NCBI GenBank assembly: GCA_019245415.1
Contig: JAFARO010000007.1
Location: 1-64,000 of the forward strand
Direction of reading: 5' to 3'
Length of the DNA stretch: 64,000 nt
DNA from: Alphaproteobacteria bacterium
Lineage (GTDB): Bacteria > Pseudomonadota > Alphaproteobacteria > Micropepsales > Micropepsaceae
The position numbers were made by a program, and so were the translations under genes. Positions 63,448-64,000 of this stretch are shown in pieces (within the stretch, counting starts at the first letter, position 1; each line of letters opens with the position of its first letter). The notes under the pieces are model-generated. The model saw only the letters and a list, made by a program, of their open reading frames with translations, searched no databases and was not told where the DNA came from.

Positions 63448-64000
63448 ATGAGCGTCGCAGGCACGACCTATGTCGAGCGGCCGTCGCGGATCGAATGGTC
63501 GGCGGTGTTCGCGGGCGCCCTGGTGGCGGCCGGCATCTCCTTCACGCTTCTCGCCTTCGGCGCGGGCATCGGGCTTTCGGTGACCTCGACCGCGCCGACC
63601 TGGCGCGATTCCTCGACCTGGCTGTGGCTCCTCTCGGGCCTCTATCTGGTCTTCGTGGCGCTGTGCGCTTTCGGCTTCGGCGGCTATGTCGCCGGCCGCA
63701 TGCACCAGCCGCTGACGGTCGCGCCCAACGACGAAGCGGTGACGCGCGACGGCATGCACGGCATCGTCACCTGGGGCCTGGCAATCCTGATGAGCGCCTT
63801 GATCGCCATCGGCACGGCCGCGACGCTGACGCCGGCGATGGCGCCCGGCGGCGGACACGCCGGACCTTCGACCTCGGTCGCGGGCGAGAACATCATCGCC
63901 TCCGAGCTCGACGAGCTCTTCCGCAGCGACCGCCGCGCGGTGAATGCCGACGACCGCCTCTATCGCCGCGCCGAAGCCGCGCGCATCCTGCTCAAATCCT
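63448..64000 (+). CDS. Multi-pass membrane protein, cut by the right edge
   Basis: Some 184 codons are present. Three hydrophobic segments are visible (about 18-50, 60-82 and 105-130), with EWSAVFAGALVAAGISF at the start of the first and GGYVAGRMHQPL after the second. A helical acidic region follows (ASELDELFRSDRRAVNADDRLYRRAEAARI). The layout resembles alphaproteobacterial membrane proteins sometimes labelled PhnA-like or YrzE-like; the family is not certain. It probably belongs to the same stress transcript as the small peptide. Confidence 0.65.
   Translation, partial: MSVAGTTYVERPSRIEWSAVFAGALVAAGISFTLLAFGAGIGLSVTSTAPTWRDSSTWLWLLSGLYLVFVALCAFGFGGYVAGRMHQPLTVAPNDEAVTRDGMHGIVTWGLAILMSALIAIGTAATLTPAMAPGGGHAGPSTSVAGENIIASELDELFRSDRRAVNADDRLYRRAEAARILLKS

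Overview
This window looks like a chromosomal segment of a high-GC (by eye well above 60% G+C) alphaproteobacterium. That rests on four things: translationally coupled operons, ethylmalonyl-CoA-pathway-type acyl-CoA genes, alphaproteobacterial-style palindromic intergenic repeats, and promoter motifs of the alphaproteobacterial general stress sigma factor EcfG (GGAAC-N16/17-CGTT). Genus is not assigned. No rRNA, tRNA, CRISPR array or prophage was seen.

Layout. 1-5.6 kb: an exported protein cut by the left edge, a c-type cytochrome, a PH-domain membrane protein, a rhomboid protease, a DUF1801 protein, one low-GC orphan gene and the DNA translocase ftsK. 5.7-19.3 kb: housekeeping and acyl-CoA metabolism (UbiH-type hydroxylase, zapE, mesaconyl-CoA hydratase, malyl-CoA thioesterase/lyase, asd, class III CoA transferase, HpcH/HpaI aldolase, FAD monooxygenase, lpd). 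A 384-bp GIY-YIG nuclease element with 12-bp terminal inverted repeats sits inside the acyl-CoA operon. Two probable stand-alone small transcripts lie at about 15.5-15.7 kb and 19.4-19.5 kb.

19.5-28.2 kb: a seven-gene, tightly coupled minus-strand operon. Its order is type III polyketide synthase, ICMT-like methyltransferase, AlkB-type di-iron membrane oxygenase, EmrB/QacA exporter, penicillin-acylase-type hydrolase, GT2-GtrA glycosyltransferase and GT39-type glycosyltransferase. It reads as a pathway for a modified, probably methylated and perhaps glycosylated, phenolic lipid or alkylpyrone. 28.3-37.8 kb: two paralogous double-GNAT proteins, a secreted beta-helix protein, GSCFA and MAPEG proteins, XRE and LysR regulators, an isochorismatase-fold protein, and queC-queE.

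37.8-62.1 kb: a large alpha-glucan/trehalose island. glgP (plus) converges on an eight-gene minus-strand operon, glgE-treS/mak-glgB-glgX-treZ-malQ-treY-DUF72, in which every junction is a 4-nt ATGA/GTGA overlap. A perfect EcfG-type promoter lies ahead of glgE. Divergently run mscS-otsB-otsA and a ROK-family protein whose motif order is circularly permuted, then a poxvirus-type topoisomerase IB. The OtsAB, TreYZ and TreS routes to trehalose and the GlgE route between trehalose and glucan therefore sit together with an osmotic-release channel, under apparent general-stress control. The right edge holds a second perfect EcfG promoter, a 24-residue membrane peptide and a membrane protein cut by the window end.

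Most gene starts were moved inward from the longest open frame using coupling, ribosome binding sites or promoter positions; the reasons are given per gene.
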